Numbered from the stretch's first letter, positions 1 through 8,534 are shown. The stretch is DNA of 64,000 nucleotides from Rhodospirillales bacterium (GCA_019634165.1 JAHQVT010000010.1:372001-436000), one strand, 5' to 3'. Notes: generated by a model from the letters alone, not told the origin. A program made the numbers and translations.

Positions 1-197
1 CACCGGCCATGCTGTTTGCTGGTGAGAAAACCCGAAGCTATGTCCGCGGGACCGACACACTGATCCCCGATCATGATGGTGTTGCGCGGATTTCCTATGC
101 TGATTTCGGTGTGGCGATGGTGGATCTGATTAAGGATGCCGATGTGCATCATCAACGTTTGACGGCTGGCTATCAGACGCAATTTGCTGCTGCCTAA
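1..197 (+). CDS. NAD(P)-binding oxidoreductase, C-terminal fragment
   Basis: Only the last 65 codons or so lie in the window; the gene starts upstream of base 1. The tail, with the stretch ARISYADFGVAMVDLI followed by a terminal GYQTQF, resembles the C-terminus of the atypical short-chain dehydrogenases of the YwnB / putative NADH-flavin reductase group. In that group this region closes the substrate side of the Rossmann domain. The nucleotide-binding N-terminus is off-window, so the assignment rests on this tail alone. A hairpin followed by T runs lies about 50 bases after the stop and is a plausible terminator. Family call is moderate; the substrate is unknown. Confidence 0.55.
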   Translation, partial: PAMLFAGEKTRSYVRGTDTLIPDHDGVARISYADFGVAMVDLIKDADVHHQRLTAGYQTQFAAA

Positions 198-208
198 GCC
201 CAGTCATA

Positions 209-234
209 TCTGCACATATATTCTGCACATATAT
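209..234. repeat. Perfect 13-bp tandem duplication
   Basis: TCTGCACATATAT occurs at 209-221 and is repeated exactly and without a gap at 222-234, between the oxidoreductase stop and its terminator. It may be replication slippage in an AT-rich spacer; no function is evident. Confidence 0.8.
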
Positions 235-248
235 AAAGTACAGCCAAT

Positions 249-280
249 CGGGCGGCACATATTGGCCGCCCGTTTTGGTT
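249..280 (+). terminator. Intrinsic terminator after the oxidoreductase fragment
   Basis: An 8-bp perfect GC stem, CGGGCGGC (249-256) pairing with GCCGCCCG (265-272), has an 8-base loop and is followed by TTTTGGTTT. It separates the rightward oxidoreductase from the convergent proC. Confidence 0.75.
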
Positions 281-294
281 TCGCGTTTCTGAAC

Positions 295-1074
295 TTACGC
301 GGACGCAGCCCGCTTAATCCGGGCAAAGACTTCATCAAGGGCGGTGTGGATGGCAGTGCAGCCTTGTTCGCGTTCAAACGTTTTGGCGACCTGTTCGTTC
401 AGTCCCCCCGGCGTTGAATGGCCATCGACCAAGGCGGCAAAGCTTTGATCGGGCGATTTAAGAGTGTTTTCCGAAAGCCCGCCAAACAGCGCAGCAAGAT
501 AGCGCCGTGCATCGGTATAATCCGATCCATGTGCGACCATCCATTGGGCGGAACTTTCCAGCATTGTGAAATAAGTCGCCATTAATGCACTTCCGGTCGC
601 ATAGCCATCAAAGGCATCAATGGTTTTGGCCGCCACCGCCCCGCCGAGCTTTTCAAACAATGCCATGACATCATCTGATCCGGGATAGACCGCCGTCACA
701 CATGCATGATGTTCGACTGCGGGCAGCGGAATGGCACGGTCAAACCGCGCATCGGTTTTAAGCCATGCCTTCATGTCGTCAATCGGGATGGTTGCGATCA
801 AACTGACGAGTTTTTTATCATTTGGGGCGGTTAAGCTTGATAAGACGTCCTTGGCAATTTGCGGCAGGACGGCAAGGAAGATCATATCGGCCTGATCAAT
901 GATTGCTTGATTGTCGTCTTCGATCCGGACCTGATCAAAGTCCGCGGCCAGCTTTGTTGAAAACCGATCCCCCCGGCGCGAGATGATCACCTGATCAATC
1001 GGATAATCGGTTGTTAGCAAACCACGAATCACCGCATCGCTGATCGCACCGGTGCCAATAAAGCCAAGTTTCAT
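295..1074 (-). CDS. proC: Pyrroline-5-carboxylate reductase family protein
   Basis: A 259-residue protein of the family that reduces 1-pyrroline-5-carboxylate to proline with NAD(P)H in the cytoplasm. The N-terminus has the dinucleotide-binding start GFIGTGAISDA (residues 4-14). The C-terminal helical dimerisation part carries STPGG at about residues 220-224, matching the substrate-side SPGGTT-like motif of ProC. It is slightly shorter than typical ProC (about 270 residues). The start codon overlaps the stop of the upstream phosphodiesterase gene (ATGA at 1071-1074), so the two are translationally coupled. Divergent paralogues exist in alphaproteobacteria, so it may not be the main proline-synthesis enzyme. 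Confidence 0.8.
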   Translation of the reverse strand: MKLGFIGTGAISDAVIRGLLTTDYPIDQVIISRRGDRFSTKLAADFDQVRIEDDNQAIIDQADMIFLAVLPQIAKDVLSSLTAPNDKKLVSLIATIPIDDMKAWLKTDARFDRAIPLPAVEHHACVTAVYPGSDDVMALFEKLGGAVAAKTIDAFDGYATGSALMATYFTMLESSAQWMVAHGSDYTDARRYLAALFGGLSENTLKSPDQSFAALVDGHSTPGGLNEQVAKTFEREQGCTAIHTALDEVFARIKRAASA

Positions 1075-1667
1075 TGAAAATCCCCTGTCACAAGTTCGTC
1101 GGCCAGATCAAGTGTTTGGCGTTTGCTATCGGTACCATCATATGCGGCAATCACACGAAATTCCGGTCCGTCGGCGGTTGAATGGCTTTGATACAGACAG
1201 AACCGATCAATGGTGAATGCCCGTGATGACAGATCAATATGATCGGCCACTGCCTGTTCGATGGTAGCACGTGCGGCATTTCGGTTCCGGCCCAGCGTGA
1301 TGTGCGGGGTGAATTTGCGCATTTCCATATCCGGGCATTCTTCAAGGGCCAGAAGGGCGTTTTCAACCCTTGATGCCAATTGGCGCATGACCGGTTGGTC
1401 TTTGACCCCGGCCCAGAAAATGCGGATTTTGCGGCTTGATGCAAAAACGTTCAGTCCTTGAACCTGAAGATCAAATGGTTCAAACGCGATTTTTGCCAAG
1501 GCCTGATCAATTTCGGCGGCCAATCCCGGATCGACATTGCCGATGAATTTAAGGGTGATGTGCATATTGTCCGGGGTTTGCGCATCCAGCCCCTTAATCC
1601 CACGGGCAAGCGGGTAAAGATCGGCTGCGACATCGCCGGGAATTTCCACACCGACAAACAAACGCAT
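1071..1667 (-). CDS. thpR: RNA 2',3'-cyclic phosphodiesterase (ThpR/LigT family)
   Basis: A 198-residue member of the 2H phosphoesterase superfamily, which hydrolyses 2',3'-cyclic phosphate ends of RNA to 2'-phosphates. Both signature HxTx motifs are present: HITLKFIGN in the N-terminal half and HITLGRNR in the C-terminal half, the two catalytic histidine sites of the bilobal fold. I chose the ATG at 1667, giving MRLFVGVEIP, the family's standard N-terminus; a TTG five codons upstream (1682) is also in frame. It is the promoter-proximal member of the pair with proC. Family assignment is firm; the cellular substrate is unknown. Confidence 0.88.
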   Translation of the reverse strand: MRLFVGVEIPGDVAADLYPLARGIKGLDAQTPDNMHITLKFIGNVDPGLAAEIDQALAKIAFEPFDLQVQGLNVFASSRKIRIFWAGVKDQPVMRQLASRVENALLALEECPDMEMRKFTPHITLGRNRNAARATIEQAVADHIDLSSRAFTIDRFCLYQSHSTADGPEFRVIAAYDGTDSKRQTLDLADELVTGDFQ

Positions 1668-1703
1668 TGTTGGGGTATCCAATTCAATTCCAGGGGTGGA
1701 GAC

Positions 1704-2570
1704 TTATCCGGTCGAGCGGCCCGGTAGCGGCAAAACATCGTCTTCGCCGTCAATCTGCGGGAAATTGCCCGATGCCCAATCGGCTTTGGCTTTTTCGATC
1801 CGGTCTTTTGAACTGGAAACGAAGTTCCACCACAAATGACGTTTGCCAACGGACAAGCCGCCCAGCAACATCACGCGGCAATCAGACTGGGCGACGATAT
1901 CGGGGATTTCTTCGGGGGCGACATAGATAAGATTACGCGGACCATAGGTTTCGCCATCAATCGCCAAGCTGCCCGAGACAACGTAAACAGCCCCTTCCTG
2001 ATTTTCACCGGGAAGCAAAAGCTGCGCACCTTCATCCATATGAACATCAAGGTAATAAAGCTTGGACTTTACCGGTACGGGGGCAGTTTTGCCAAAGGCC
2101 TCGCCCGCGATCAGGCGCATATGAAGCCCGGCATCGTCAATCACCGGAAGGTCTTTTTGCGAGACATGATAAAAGGCCGGTTCGGATTCTTCTTCCGCCT
2201 CGGGCAAGGCGACCCAAAGCTGCAAGCCATCAAGTTCATGCACCGAATTATGGACAGCGGGCGTTTCGCGTTCGGAATGGGTGATGCCAGAACCCGCATT
2301 CATCCAATTAAGATCACCCGGCGTGATTTCCAAATTGCTGCCCAGACTGTCGCGATGAAGAACCGCACCGGTGAACAAATAGGTCACGGTGGCAAGGCCA
2401 ATATGGGGATGGGGGGCAACATCAATGCCCTGCCCCGGTTGGAATTTGGCCGGGCCCATATGGTCAAAAAATACGAACGGCCCAGCCGACCTTACATCCC
2501 GGTGGGGCAGAACGCGGCGCACGGAAAAGGCACCAAGATCGGTTTCTTTGCCAAAAATCTGCTTTACCAT
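1704..2570 (-). CDS. Pirin family protein
   Basis: A 288-residue bicupin protein. The N-terminal cupin holds the pirin metal-site motifs APHPHIGLATVTYL and MNAGSGITHSE, which supply the histidines and glutamate that bind Fe or another divalent metal. The second cupin follows after residue 150, with the usual Pirin_C region. Bacterial pirins are variously quercetin 2,3-dioxygenases or redox-responsive cofactors; nothing here decides between them. The start is well supported by GGAGG six bases before ATG. It lies 21 bases or so downstream of no other gene on its strand, with the aldo-keto reductase 104 bases upstream in the same direction. Confidence 0.88.
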   Translation of the reverse strand: MVKQIFGKETDLGAFSVRRVLPHRDVRSAGPFVFFDHMGPAKFQPGQGIDVAPHPHIGLATVTYLFTGAVLHRDSLGSNLEITPGDLNWMNAGSGITHSERETPAVHNSVHELDGLQLWVALPEAEEESEPAFYHVSQKDLPVIDDAGLHMRLIAGEAFGKTAPVPVKSKLYYLDVHMDEGAQLLLPGENQEGAVYVVSGSLAIDGETYGPRNLIYVAPEEIPDIVAQSDCRVMLLGGLSVGKRHLWWNFVSSSKDRIEKAKADWASGNFPQIDGEDDVLPLPGRSTG

Positions 2571-2674
2571 GCGCCGCCTCCGTTAAGTCAATTCGGGCAA
2601 TCGCCCCCATAAGGACCGCCCCGCTCTATGGGCCTTGGTTTTACCAACCATGACAACCATGACCCTATGCCCGA

Positions 2675-3715
2675 TTATGGGCAAGGATATGGCCAGGTTT
2701 GATGGATGTTTTCGATGGCCGAAAGAACGTCCTCAGACAAAGTGATATTGGCCGAACCAATATTAAGTTTGAGCTGTTCCATGCTGGTCGCGCCAATGAT
2801 GTTTGAGGTCAGGAACGGGCGCGAATTAACATAGGCCAGCGCCATCTGGGACGGATCAAGACCATTGTCCTTGGCGATTTTGACGTAAGCTTCGGTTGAT
2901 TTGATGCCATTTTCGGTCAGGTAACGGCCAAAATATTGCGGCCATTTGGCAACGCGGGTGCCATCCGGGCGGGCACCGCCAAGATATTTACCCGAAAGCG
3001 CCCCACCGCCAAGCGGCGAATAGGCCAAAAGACCGGCATCTTCGCGGATCGAACATTCCGCCATGCCAACTTCATACTGACGGGTCAAAAGGCTATAGGG
3101 GTTTTGCACCGACACCACGCGCGGCCAGCCGTTCTTTTCGGCCAGCTCCAAGAACTTCATCAGTCCCCACGGGCTTTCATTCGACAGACCGATATGGCGG
3201 ACCTTGCCGGCCTTGACCAATTCATCAAGTGCTTCGAGGCTTTCTTCGATCGGGGTGGATTCTTCGTCGGCGTCATGGACATAGCCCAGCTTGCCAAAGA
3301 AGTTGGAATTACGATCTGGCCAATGAAGCTGATAAAGATCGACGTAATCGGTTTTAAGGCGTTTGAGCGATCCATCAATGGCATCAAAGATCTGGCCACG
3401 GGTCAAACGCGGCCCACCCCGGACATAATCAAACCGATCCGCCGGACCAACGATCTTGGTTGCGATCACAAGGTCATCGCGACGACCGCGCTTTTCCAAC
3501 CAATTGCCGATGATGGTTTCGGTCGCCGTAAAGGTCTCTTGCATTGCCGGAACCGGATACATTTCGGCAGTATCAATGAAATTGACTTCATTGGAAGTGG
3601 CGTAATCAAGCTGCTCAAAAGCTTCGTCTTGCGTATTTTGCTGGCCCCAGGTCATGGTGCCAAGGCAAATAACACTGACATCAATGTCAGTTCGTCCCAA
3701 TCGACGGTATTCCAT
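2675..3715 (-). CDS. tas: Tas-type NADP(H)-dependent aldo-keto reductase
   Basis: At 346 residues it matches E. coli Tas in length and in long stretches recalled from memory, such as FIDTAEMYPVPA near residue 47, YQLHWPDRNSNFFGKLGY in the middle and a PYP ending. The aldo-keto reductase tetrad is visible: Asp and Tyr in DTAEMY, Lys in IATKIVG and His in QLHWPD. The enzyme reduces aldehydes or ketones with NADPH on a TIM-barrel scaffold; the physiological substrate of Tas is unclear. AAGGGGA lies about nine bases before the ATG. It appears monocistronic. Confidence 0.9.
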   Translation of the reverse strand: MEYRRLGRTDIDVSVICLGTMTWGQQNTQDEAFEQLDYATSNEVNFIDTAEMYPVPAMQETFTATETIIGNWLEKRGRRDDLVIATKIVGPADRFDYVRGGPRLTRGQIFDAIDGSLKRLKTDYVDLYQLHWPDRNSNFFGKLGYVHDADEESTPIEESLEALDELVKAGKVRHIGLSNESPWGLMKFLELAEKNGWPRVVSVQNPYSLLTRQYEVGMAECSIREDAGLLAYSPLGGGALSGKYLGGARPDGTRVAKWPQYFGRYLTENGIKSTEAYVKIAKDNGLDPSQMALAYVNSRPFLTSNIIGATSMEQLKLNIGSANITLSEDVLSAIENIHQTWPYPCP

Positions 3716-3887
3716 CTATCAATCCCCTTTTGCAGCCCGCCGCCATCAGGTGCTTGGCGGAATGCGAAATTTTACAATGGGATGAATATATCCTGTGAGA
3801 AGCAGGATGAAACCGCCCATGGCAAAATTTCTTGGAACGTCACAGATTTGCAAGACAGTTCGCGGCGATGTGAACGCAACAATGCGC

Positions 3888-5006
3888 TTAGATAAACAGG
3901 GTCAGAACCCCGGTATAGCCATAGAACCGGTCATTGCAAATTTCGCCATTGCCATAAAAACCGGTCAGCGGCAAATCGCCCAATTCATCCCGAATGATCA
4001 TCATTTCGCGGCTTTCTGTGCCAAACAAATGCGGGCCACGGGCGACACAGCTACAATAAAGTGCGCCGCGCGGCTTGCCCGGCAGGCGTTTTTGCAGATC
4101 GGTCAGCATCCGGCGCAAATCCTGTTCGGCTGCTGCACCATCACGGCGAACAAACCGGACAGCATCGCCCGCCTGCACATCGCCACTGATCGCGATCATA
4201 TGGTTTTGCGGATCAATCCCCATCAGATTACGGACAACAAAATCGCCGGTATCTGATCCCGGCACCATCAGGGCGGCGTGATAGCGCCCAGATGCCATGG
4301 AATGTTCACTGCCATCGGCATCAAGTTCTTGCTTTAAAACGTCAAGGGCGGGTCGATCATCAAGGGTTGAGACAACGCCTTCGCGGCCATCGGTCACACG
4401 ATGCACCGGGCCGATTGGTGTGCAGGCCTGACTGATACCGACCTGAACGGATGTTTGAGAATCAAACAACACACCTGAAAGGCCACCACCAACAACCCGA
4501 TCAGCAATTTGCGGCGCGCCCTTTTCACCCGATGCAATCGCGCCAACCAGATAGGTTGATCCCATGCGGGCCAGTTCGGAAAGTGTCGCCAGACTATCAG
4601 GCGCGCCCGGATCGCCATGGACCACGCCAAAGATCGGTTGCAACCGGTCGATTGCCGTTTGCAATTCCGGTGCATCAAGATCGCCATCGGTCTTGATCGG
4701 TTCGAAAATGTGGAATGTGTCGTTCTCAAAGGGCGCGATCATGACCGATGCGGCGGGAACCCCAAAATAAGCACGCCCCGATCCACAGACACCAATGCCA
4801 ACTGTCCCGGTCCAATGTTCAATCGATAGCCGGGATCGCAGGAAGGTCAGGATGCTGCCAATATCTTCTGAGAGGGCTTCGGTGACATACAAAAAAGCCA
4901 AGGCCTGCTGCGGCACTGGTTCTTTTTCCAAAAGGTCTGCCAGCTCTGAGGCAACAGAGGCCCAGTTTTCTCCGCTGGCATGTGCCGCCCGAAATTCCGC
5001 CGTCAT
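3888..5006 (-). CDS. FIST domain sensory protein
   Basis: A 372-residue soluble protein made of FIST_N followed by FIST_C. FIST is a predicted small-ligand (probably amino-acid) sensing module found alone or fused to kinases and chemoreceptors. The N-terminal part has the typical GTVGIGVCGSGRAYFG and VMIAPF stretches; the C-terminal half ends with TGFYGNGEIC and YTGVLTLFI, the canonical FIST_C close. No kinase, GGDEF or methyl-accepting domain is attached, so it must act through a partner or be enzymatic. The ATG is supported by GGGAGA four bases upstream. The nearest two-component gene in this window is over 50 kb away. Confidence 0.82.
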   Translation of the reverse strand: MTAEFRAAHASGENWASVASELADLLEKEPVPQQALAFLYVTEALSEDIGSILTFLRSRLSIEHWTGTVGIGVCGSGRAYFGVPAASVMIAPFENDTFHIFEPIKTDGDLDAPELQTAIDRLQPIFGVVHGDPGAPDSLATLSELARMGSTYLVGAIASGEKGAPQIADRVVGGGLSGVLFDSQTSVQVGISQACTPIGPVHRVTDGREGVVSTLDDRPALDVLKQELDADGSEHSMASGRYHAALMVPGSDTGDFVVRNLMGIDPQNHMIAISGDVQAGDAVRFVRRDGAAAEQDLRRMLTDLQKRLPGKPRGALYCSCVARGPHLFGTESREMMIIRDELGDLPLTGFYGNGEICNDRFYGYTGVLTLFI

Positions 5007-5206
5007 ATTTTCTCCCGATCTTATCTGGTCGCCGCGTCCGGGTCTTACGCCCGATACATTTCCAAGAGTTCAAGTGCCCTTTGTTCAAGCTTTGTATCTT
5101 AGCACTCTATCTAAGCCCCTATCTAAGCATTGCGCCCTACCTTCCACAAGGGTCAAGCACCAACAGTTCATCCATCCGCGTTGCATCTGCCGGTGATAAG
5201 GCGCAA

Positions 5207-5911
5207 TCAGGAAACATGTTTGCGCAAAAGATCCATCGCCGCGTTAAGCTGGGTCATGCGTTGATGCGATCCATAATTGCTGTCGGGGTGATGAATGGCG
5301 GCAAGAACGCGGTATTTGGACCGCACCGCGCGCATATCTGGCCGGGCATTGGGCGCAAAACCCATAACATGCAGGGCTTCGTTAAAGGTCGTCACCCCAC
5401 GATCAAGCGGATCAAAGGCAAGGTTGTTTACAATCTGACGCAGACGTTCAAGTTCTTCACGTGATTGCAAAAGTTCGACTGGTGGTTCTGCCTGACGTTG
5501 TTTAAGGGCGCGGGCTTCTTCCAGAACGACTTTTTCTGCGGCCAGCACATCGGACTTTTCAACCCGCATATTGACATCCCCGGCATCAAAATCGATGGCC
5601 ATTTTAAGGGCTTTGCGCACCGTCACCACCGAAAACCCCGGTGGCAGACGCAATTGCAGGCGCGGTTTACGCCGCCATGGCCGGCCTTCTGCCGGGCCTG
5701 ATTTTAAAACGATGGTTTCACGGTCCCCCTTGGGCGGATCACCCGGATCGTCGTAATCATCAATCGTTTGTTCGGGCACAATGAGCATTACCGAGCGCGC
5801 CAAATCAGCCGCGTTCACCCCCCGGCGTTCGGCCAGCGATAAAACAGCGTCGCGAAAGAGTGATCCACAGGGAATGGTGTAGGACTGCTTGACCGTTGCA
5901 GATGTCGACAC
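5207..5911 (-). CDS. Protein with C-terminal J domain
   Basis: A 234-residue protein ending in a J domain (about residues 175-234) with the diagnostic HPD tripeptide in AIHHPDSNYG, so it should stimulate the ATPase of a DnaK-type Hsp70. The first 100 residues look like a small DNA- or partner-binding region, with basic stretches such as RPWRRKPRLQLRLPPGF, then a charged helix-rich linker (130-170) that could be coiled coil. It has no Gly/Phe region or zinc finger, so it is a specialised class III J protein, not DnaJ. The start is GTG at 5911, preceded by GGGGGT seven bases upstream. Its own target is unknown. Confidence 0.75.
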   Translation of the reverse strand: MSTSATVKQSYTIPCGSLFRDAVLSLAERRGVNAADLARSVMLIVPEQTIDDYDDPGDPPKGDRETIVLKSGPAEGRPWRRKPRLQLRLPPGFSVVTVRKALKMAIDFDAGDVNMRVEKSDVLAAEKVVLEEARALKQRQAEPPVELLQSREELERLRQIVNNLAFDPLDRGVTTFNEALHVMGFAPNARPDMRAVRSKYRVLAAIHHPDSNYGSHQRMTQLNAAMDLLRKHVS

Positions 5912-6156
5912 GGCACGACCCCCAATAACTTATTGATTTAATTTATAAAGTCTCATCGCCTTTGGTATGAAACAGGCTTTGATATTGGTTTGATTTGGAA
6001 AGTTTATCTGTCGAATTCAACACCTGCAACTGCATTTGCAGTCAAAAATCGAATCGCTTCCGATTCATCCACAGGACAAATGGCGACTCGAAACAATCCG
6101 CCAGACTCCGCCAAATCGCGTAAAACCCTATATATCAAGCCATTATCACGGAATAC

Positions 6157-6171
6157 CCACGGAATCCGTGG
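6157..6171. repeat. 15-bp palindrome
   Basis: CCACGGA-A-TCCGTGG is a perfect 7-bp inverted repeat around one base. Its first half is also part of an 8-bp direct repeat: CACGGAAT occurs just upstream at about 6147 and again inside the palindrome. The size suits a dimeric regulator's operator, but no adjacent regulator gene is present. Confidence 0.6.
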
Positions 6172-6262
6172 TGCGACTCGGTAGATAAGTATTCAACAAA
6201 CTTACCCACAGGCGAAATGTGCAAAATCCCACGTAATAATCGCTAGATCATTGAATTATATA

Positions 6263-6282
6263 GCCGATTTATATGAATCGGC
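6263..6282. repeat. 7-bp inverted repeat with AT-rich spacer
   Basis: GCCGATT (6263-6269) and AATCGGC (6276-6282) flank TATATG. This could be an operator overlapping a -10-like TATAT element, or a short RNA hairpin. There is no further support. Confidence 0.4.
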
Positions 6283-6455
6283 AGTTTCAAATATAGCCGA
6301 CAAAAGGAACCACACCGATCTTCACCGCCCGCTTGCACGGACGCAAAGCATGATTGCAGAACCGCAAAACAACGTATGCAGTTATCGAGATCAGAATTCG
6401 AAACATAACCGAAAGTAAATGAGGTGTTAATTTTACAGTATATGCGGTGTTTTCA

Positions 6456-6486
6456 GGGCCAAAACCGGGTTTTTGACCCTTTTTTT
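6456..6486 (+). terminator. Orphan rightward intrinsic terminator
   Basis: GGGCCAAAACC pairs imperfectly with GGTTTTTGACCC (6456-6479) and is followed directly by seven T residues on the + strand. There is no rightward gene upstream of it within the gap (the flanking gene is leftward), so it should end an unannotated transcript, possibly a small RNA. Confidence 0.55.
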
Positions 6487-6911
6487 GCCTTTTTCAGTTT
6501 TATCTGAAATAGAGATAACTTATTGATATTAAATGATTTATTTGCTTAAGATAGATATCTTTGCGTAAGAATCGTCGTGGATGGTAAATTCGTTTCGGGT
6601 TGTTTTCATTTTCTATCTACATATGCAGTTTTTTATGAATCCAGAACCGCAAAATTCGATAAAATGCCCTGAAAATTGAAATTCTGATCCTGCGCCATAG
6701 CGTGCAACCCCTTGAGAACAGGATTGTTTTAGCATCAAGGAGCAACCACCCGCCATGGCATACAAAAATCGATACACGCGTTCGCCATGATGAATAACAA
6801 ATGATCAAATCACCGGCTTGCGACGCAACAATCCTTAAATCTGGTCCAGACGGCTTTCCCACGGGCGCACTCAATGGCTGCATCGGGCAGCCGTCTGGCT
6901 CTTAGCGGGTA

Positions 6912-7619
6912 TCAGGATGGGGTTTTCAGGATATCTATGACGTTTGGCAGGATGCGCTCGACAATTACGGCAATACCATCGGCATTTGGATGCATGCCGT
7001 CATCTTGATTAAGTTCCGGTGCAGCAGCAACGCCTTCTAGGAAAAATGGATATAAATCAATCTGATAGCGCCCAGACAAGTCGGGATATATGCTGTTAAA
7101 CTCATCACCATATGTCGTGCCCATATTGGGTGGCGCCATCATGCCCGCCAACAGGACGTTAATATCCATCGCACGCAGCTTTTCAATAATCTGGGCCAAA
7201 TTATCGCGGGTTTGAGACGGCTCAACCCCGCGCAGGGCATCATTCGCCCCAAGTTCAAGCAATACGGCATCGGGCTTATCAACAAGCGCCCAGTCAAGAC
7301 GGGCCAACCCAGCCGCCGAGGTGTCACCAGAAACCGAGCTGTTGATTACCCGCACATTATATCCGGCCTCTTTAAGCGCGGCTTCAAGCCGTGGCGCAAA
7401 GCCGTCATTATGTGCAAGGCCATAGCCCGCCATCAAGCTATCACCAAATAAAACAAGGGTTTGCGGGTTATCCTGCGCGGCATTTGCCTGTGCGCCAAGC
7501 GACAGAATGCTTCCTGCAGACAGGGCTAAAAGCCCCAAAAGAACCAGCCCTTTAAGATATGCTGTCATCTGCGAAGTGACCTTGATTACAGTACAACCTT
7601 GCCCGGAAGCCAAATTCAT
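6912..7619 (-). CDS. tesA: Periplasmic GDSL arylesterase / thioesterase I
   Basis: An SGNH hydrolase of the TesA type: block I FGDSLMAGYG with the nucleophile Ser, SGDTSAAGLARL (block II), ELGANDALRG (block III Asn) and DDGMHPN (catalytic Asp and His). These enzymes hydrolyse acyl esters and thioesters in the periplasm. A signal peptide is visible, with hydrophobic KGLVLLGLLALSAGS ending at AQANA. I placed the start at the ATG at 7619, which has GGTGAG seven bases upstream; the ATG at 7568 would give a cleaner signal peptide but has a weak ribosome site. It is divergent from the ybbA-ybbP pair, exactly as tesA is in E. coli. Confidence 0.88.
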   Translation of the reverse strand: MNLASGQGCTVIKVTSQMTAYLKGLVLLGLLALSAGSILSLGAQANAAQDNPQTLVLFGDSLMAGYGLAHNDGFAPRLEAALKEAGYNVRVINSSVSGDTSAAGLARLDWALVDKPDAVLLELGANDALRGVEPSQTRDNLAQIIEKLRAMDINVLLAGMMAPPNMGTTYGDEFNSIYPDLSGRYQIDLYPFFLEGVAAAPELNQDDGMHPNADGIAVIVERILPNVIDILKTPS

Positions 7620-7787
7620 TACAAATCTCACCCTATAAGCTGCCATCTTGTTGAAACGGTTACCTTGCGGTTACCCTTATGCAGCGCATTCAAATCAAAG
7701 AAGTTTGAACCAGAAACGTCCAGATCCGTAAGCTTATGTAACCTGCTTTGTTGATCTTGCAACACACCAAGCCCGTTAGGACCCAAA

Positions 7788-8534
7788 ATGAGCGTGACCG
7801 AAACTGCTGCAATCGCGGAACAAATTGATGTTTCTTCGGGTGAGAAGACCCCAAAAACCATCGATGTGCAAAACCTGAAATTGCGGCTTCAGGGTCCGGC
7901 AGGGATTGTTGAAATCCTGAAAGGTGTCGATCTGAGTGTCAAAGCGGGCGAACGGGTCAGTCTGGTTGGGCCGTCTGGTTCGGGCAAAACGTCGCTTTTG
8001 ATGGTTATTGCCGGACTGGAACAAGCCCAAGAAGGTGTCGTCAATGTTTGCGGCAGTGACCTTCGCGCCCTTGATGAAGATGGCTTGGCCCTGTATCGCC
8101 GCCATCATGTCGGTATTGTTTTTCAGGACTTCCATTTGATCCCGACCATGAGCGCATTGGAGAACGTTGCGCTTCCGATGGAATTTGCCGGACGTAAAGA
8201 TGCGTTCGAAAAAGCCAAGACAGAACTGGAACTTGTCGGGCTGGGCCACCGTATTGGTCATTATCCCGGCCAATTATCGGGAGGCGAGCAACAGCGCGTG
8301 GCACTTGCCCGTGCGATGGCAACCGACCCGGAACTTCTTTTAGCCGATGAACCGACCGGAAACCTTGATGGCACGACCGGTGAAACGATTATTGAATTGC
8401 TGTTTGATTTGACCAAACGGCGCGGTTCCACATTGCTTTTGATTACCCATGATGTGGGCCTTGCAAAACGGTGTGACCGGACGGTGATGCTGCGCGATGG
8501 CGAGATCGTTTCGCAACAGGAATCGCAGGCATGA
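7788..8534 (+). CDS. ybbA: ABC transporter ATPase, YbbA/LolD class
   Basis: A 248-residue nucleotide-binding subunit. It has Walker [12 protein letters not shown], the signature [14 protein letters not shown], Walker [13 protein letters not shown] and the H-loop LLITHD. The [10 protein letters not shown] form and LolD/MacB-like features place it among ATPases that pair with FtsX-type permeases for mechanotransmission or lipoprotein/peptide handling, not classic import. The N-terminus carries about 28 extra residues before the ABC core. The stop overlaps the next start by four bases (ATGA), so it is coupled to the permease. Its position divergent from tesA matches the conserved tesA/ybbA/ybbP neighbourhood. 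Confidence 0.9.
   Translation: MSVTETAAIAEQIDVSSGEKTPKTIDVQNLKLRLQGPAGIVEILKGVDLSVKAGERVSLVGPSGSGKTSLLMVIAGLEQAQEGVVNVCGSDLRALDEDGLALYRRHHVGIVFQDFHLIPTMSALENVALPMEFAGRKDAFEKAKTELELVGLGHRIGHYPGQLSGGEQQRVALARAMATDPELLLADEPTGNLDGTTGETIIELLFDLTKRRGSTLLLITHDVGLAKRCDRTVMLRDGEIVSQQESQA

Larger units (their letters stand above)
5912..6911. other. 1-kb AT-rich intergenic region with palindromes
   Basis: No convincing coding sequence lies between the divergent J-domain promoter and the tesA stop. The stretch is visibly richer in A+T than its neighbours. It contains a repeated 13-mer ATAACTTATTGAT (5925-5937 and 6515-6527), a 15-bp palindrome (6157-6171), a 7-bp inverted repeat (6263-6282), two DnaA-box-like nonamers ending in CCACA (6065-6073, 6202-6210), an orphan rightward terminator (6456-6486), and a long-loop 10-bp inverted repeat CCAGACGGCT/AGCCGTCTGG (6846-6855/6889-6898) just after tesA. 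It could hold a small RNA or a protein-binding locus. Confidence 0.6.

Noticed and set aside
5990-6184. 64-codon rightward frame in the same gap
   Set aside because: No ribosome site; Ser/Thr/Arg-rich product typical of non-coding sequence, and it crosses the palindrome.
6617-6883. 88-codon leftward frame in the AT-rich gap
   Set aside because: No ribosome site, erratic composition (Arg/Trp/Cys/Phe runs) and no resemblance to a protein family.
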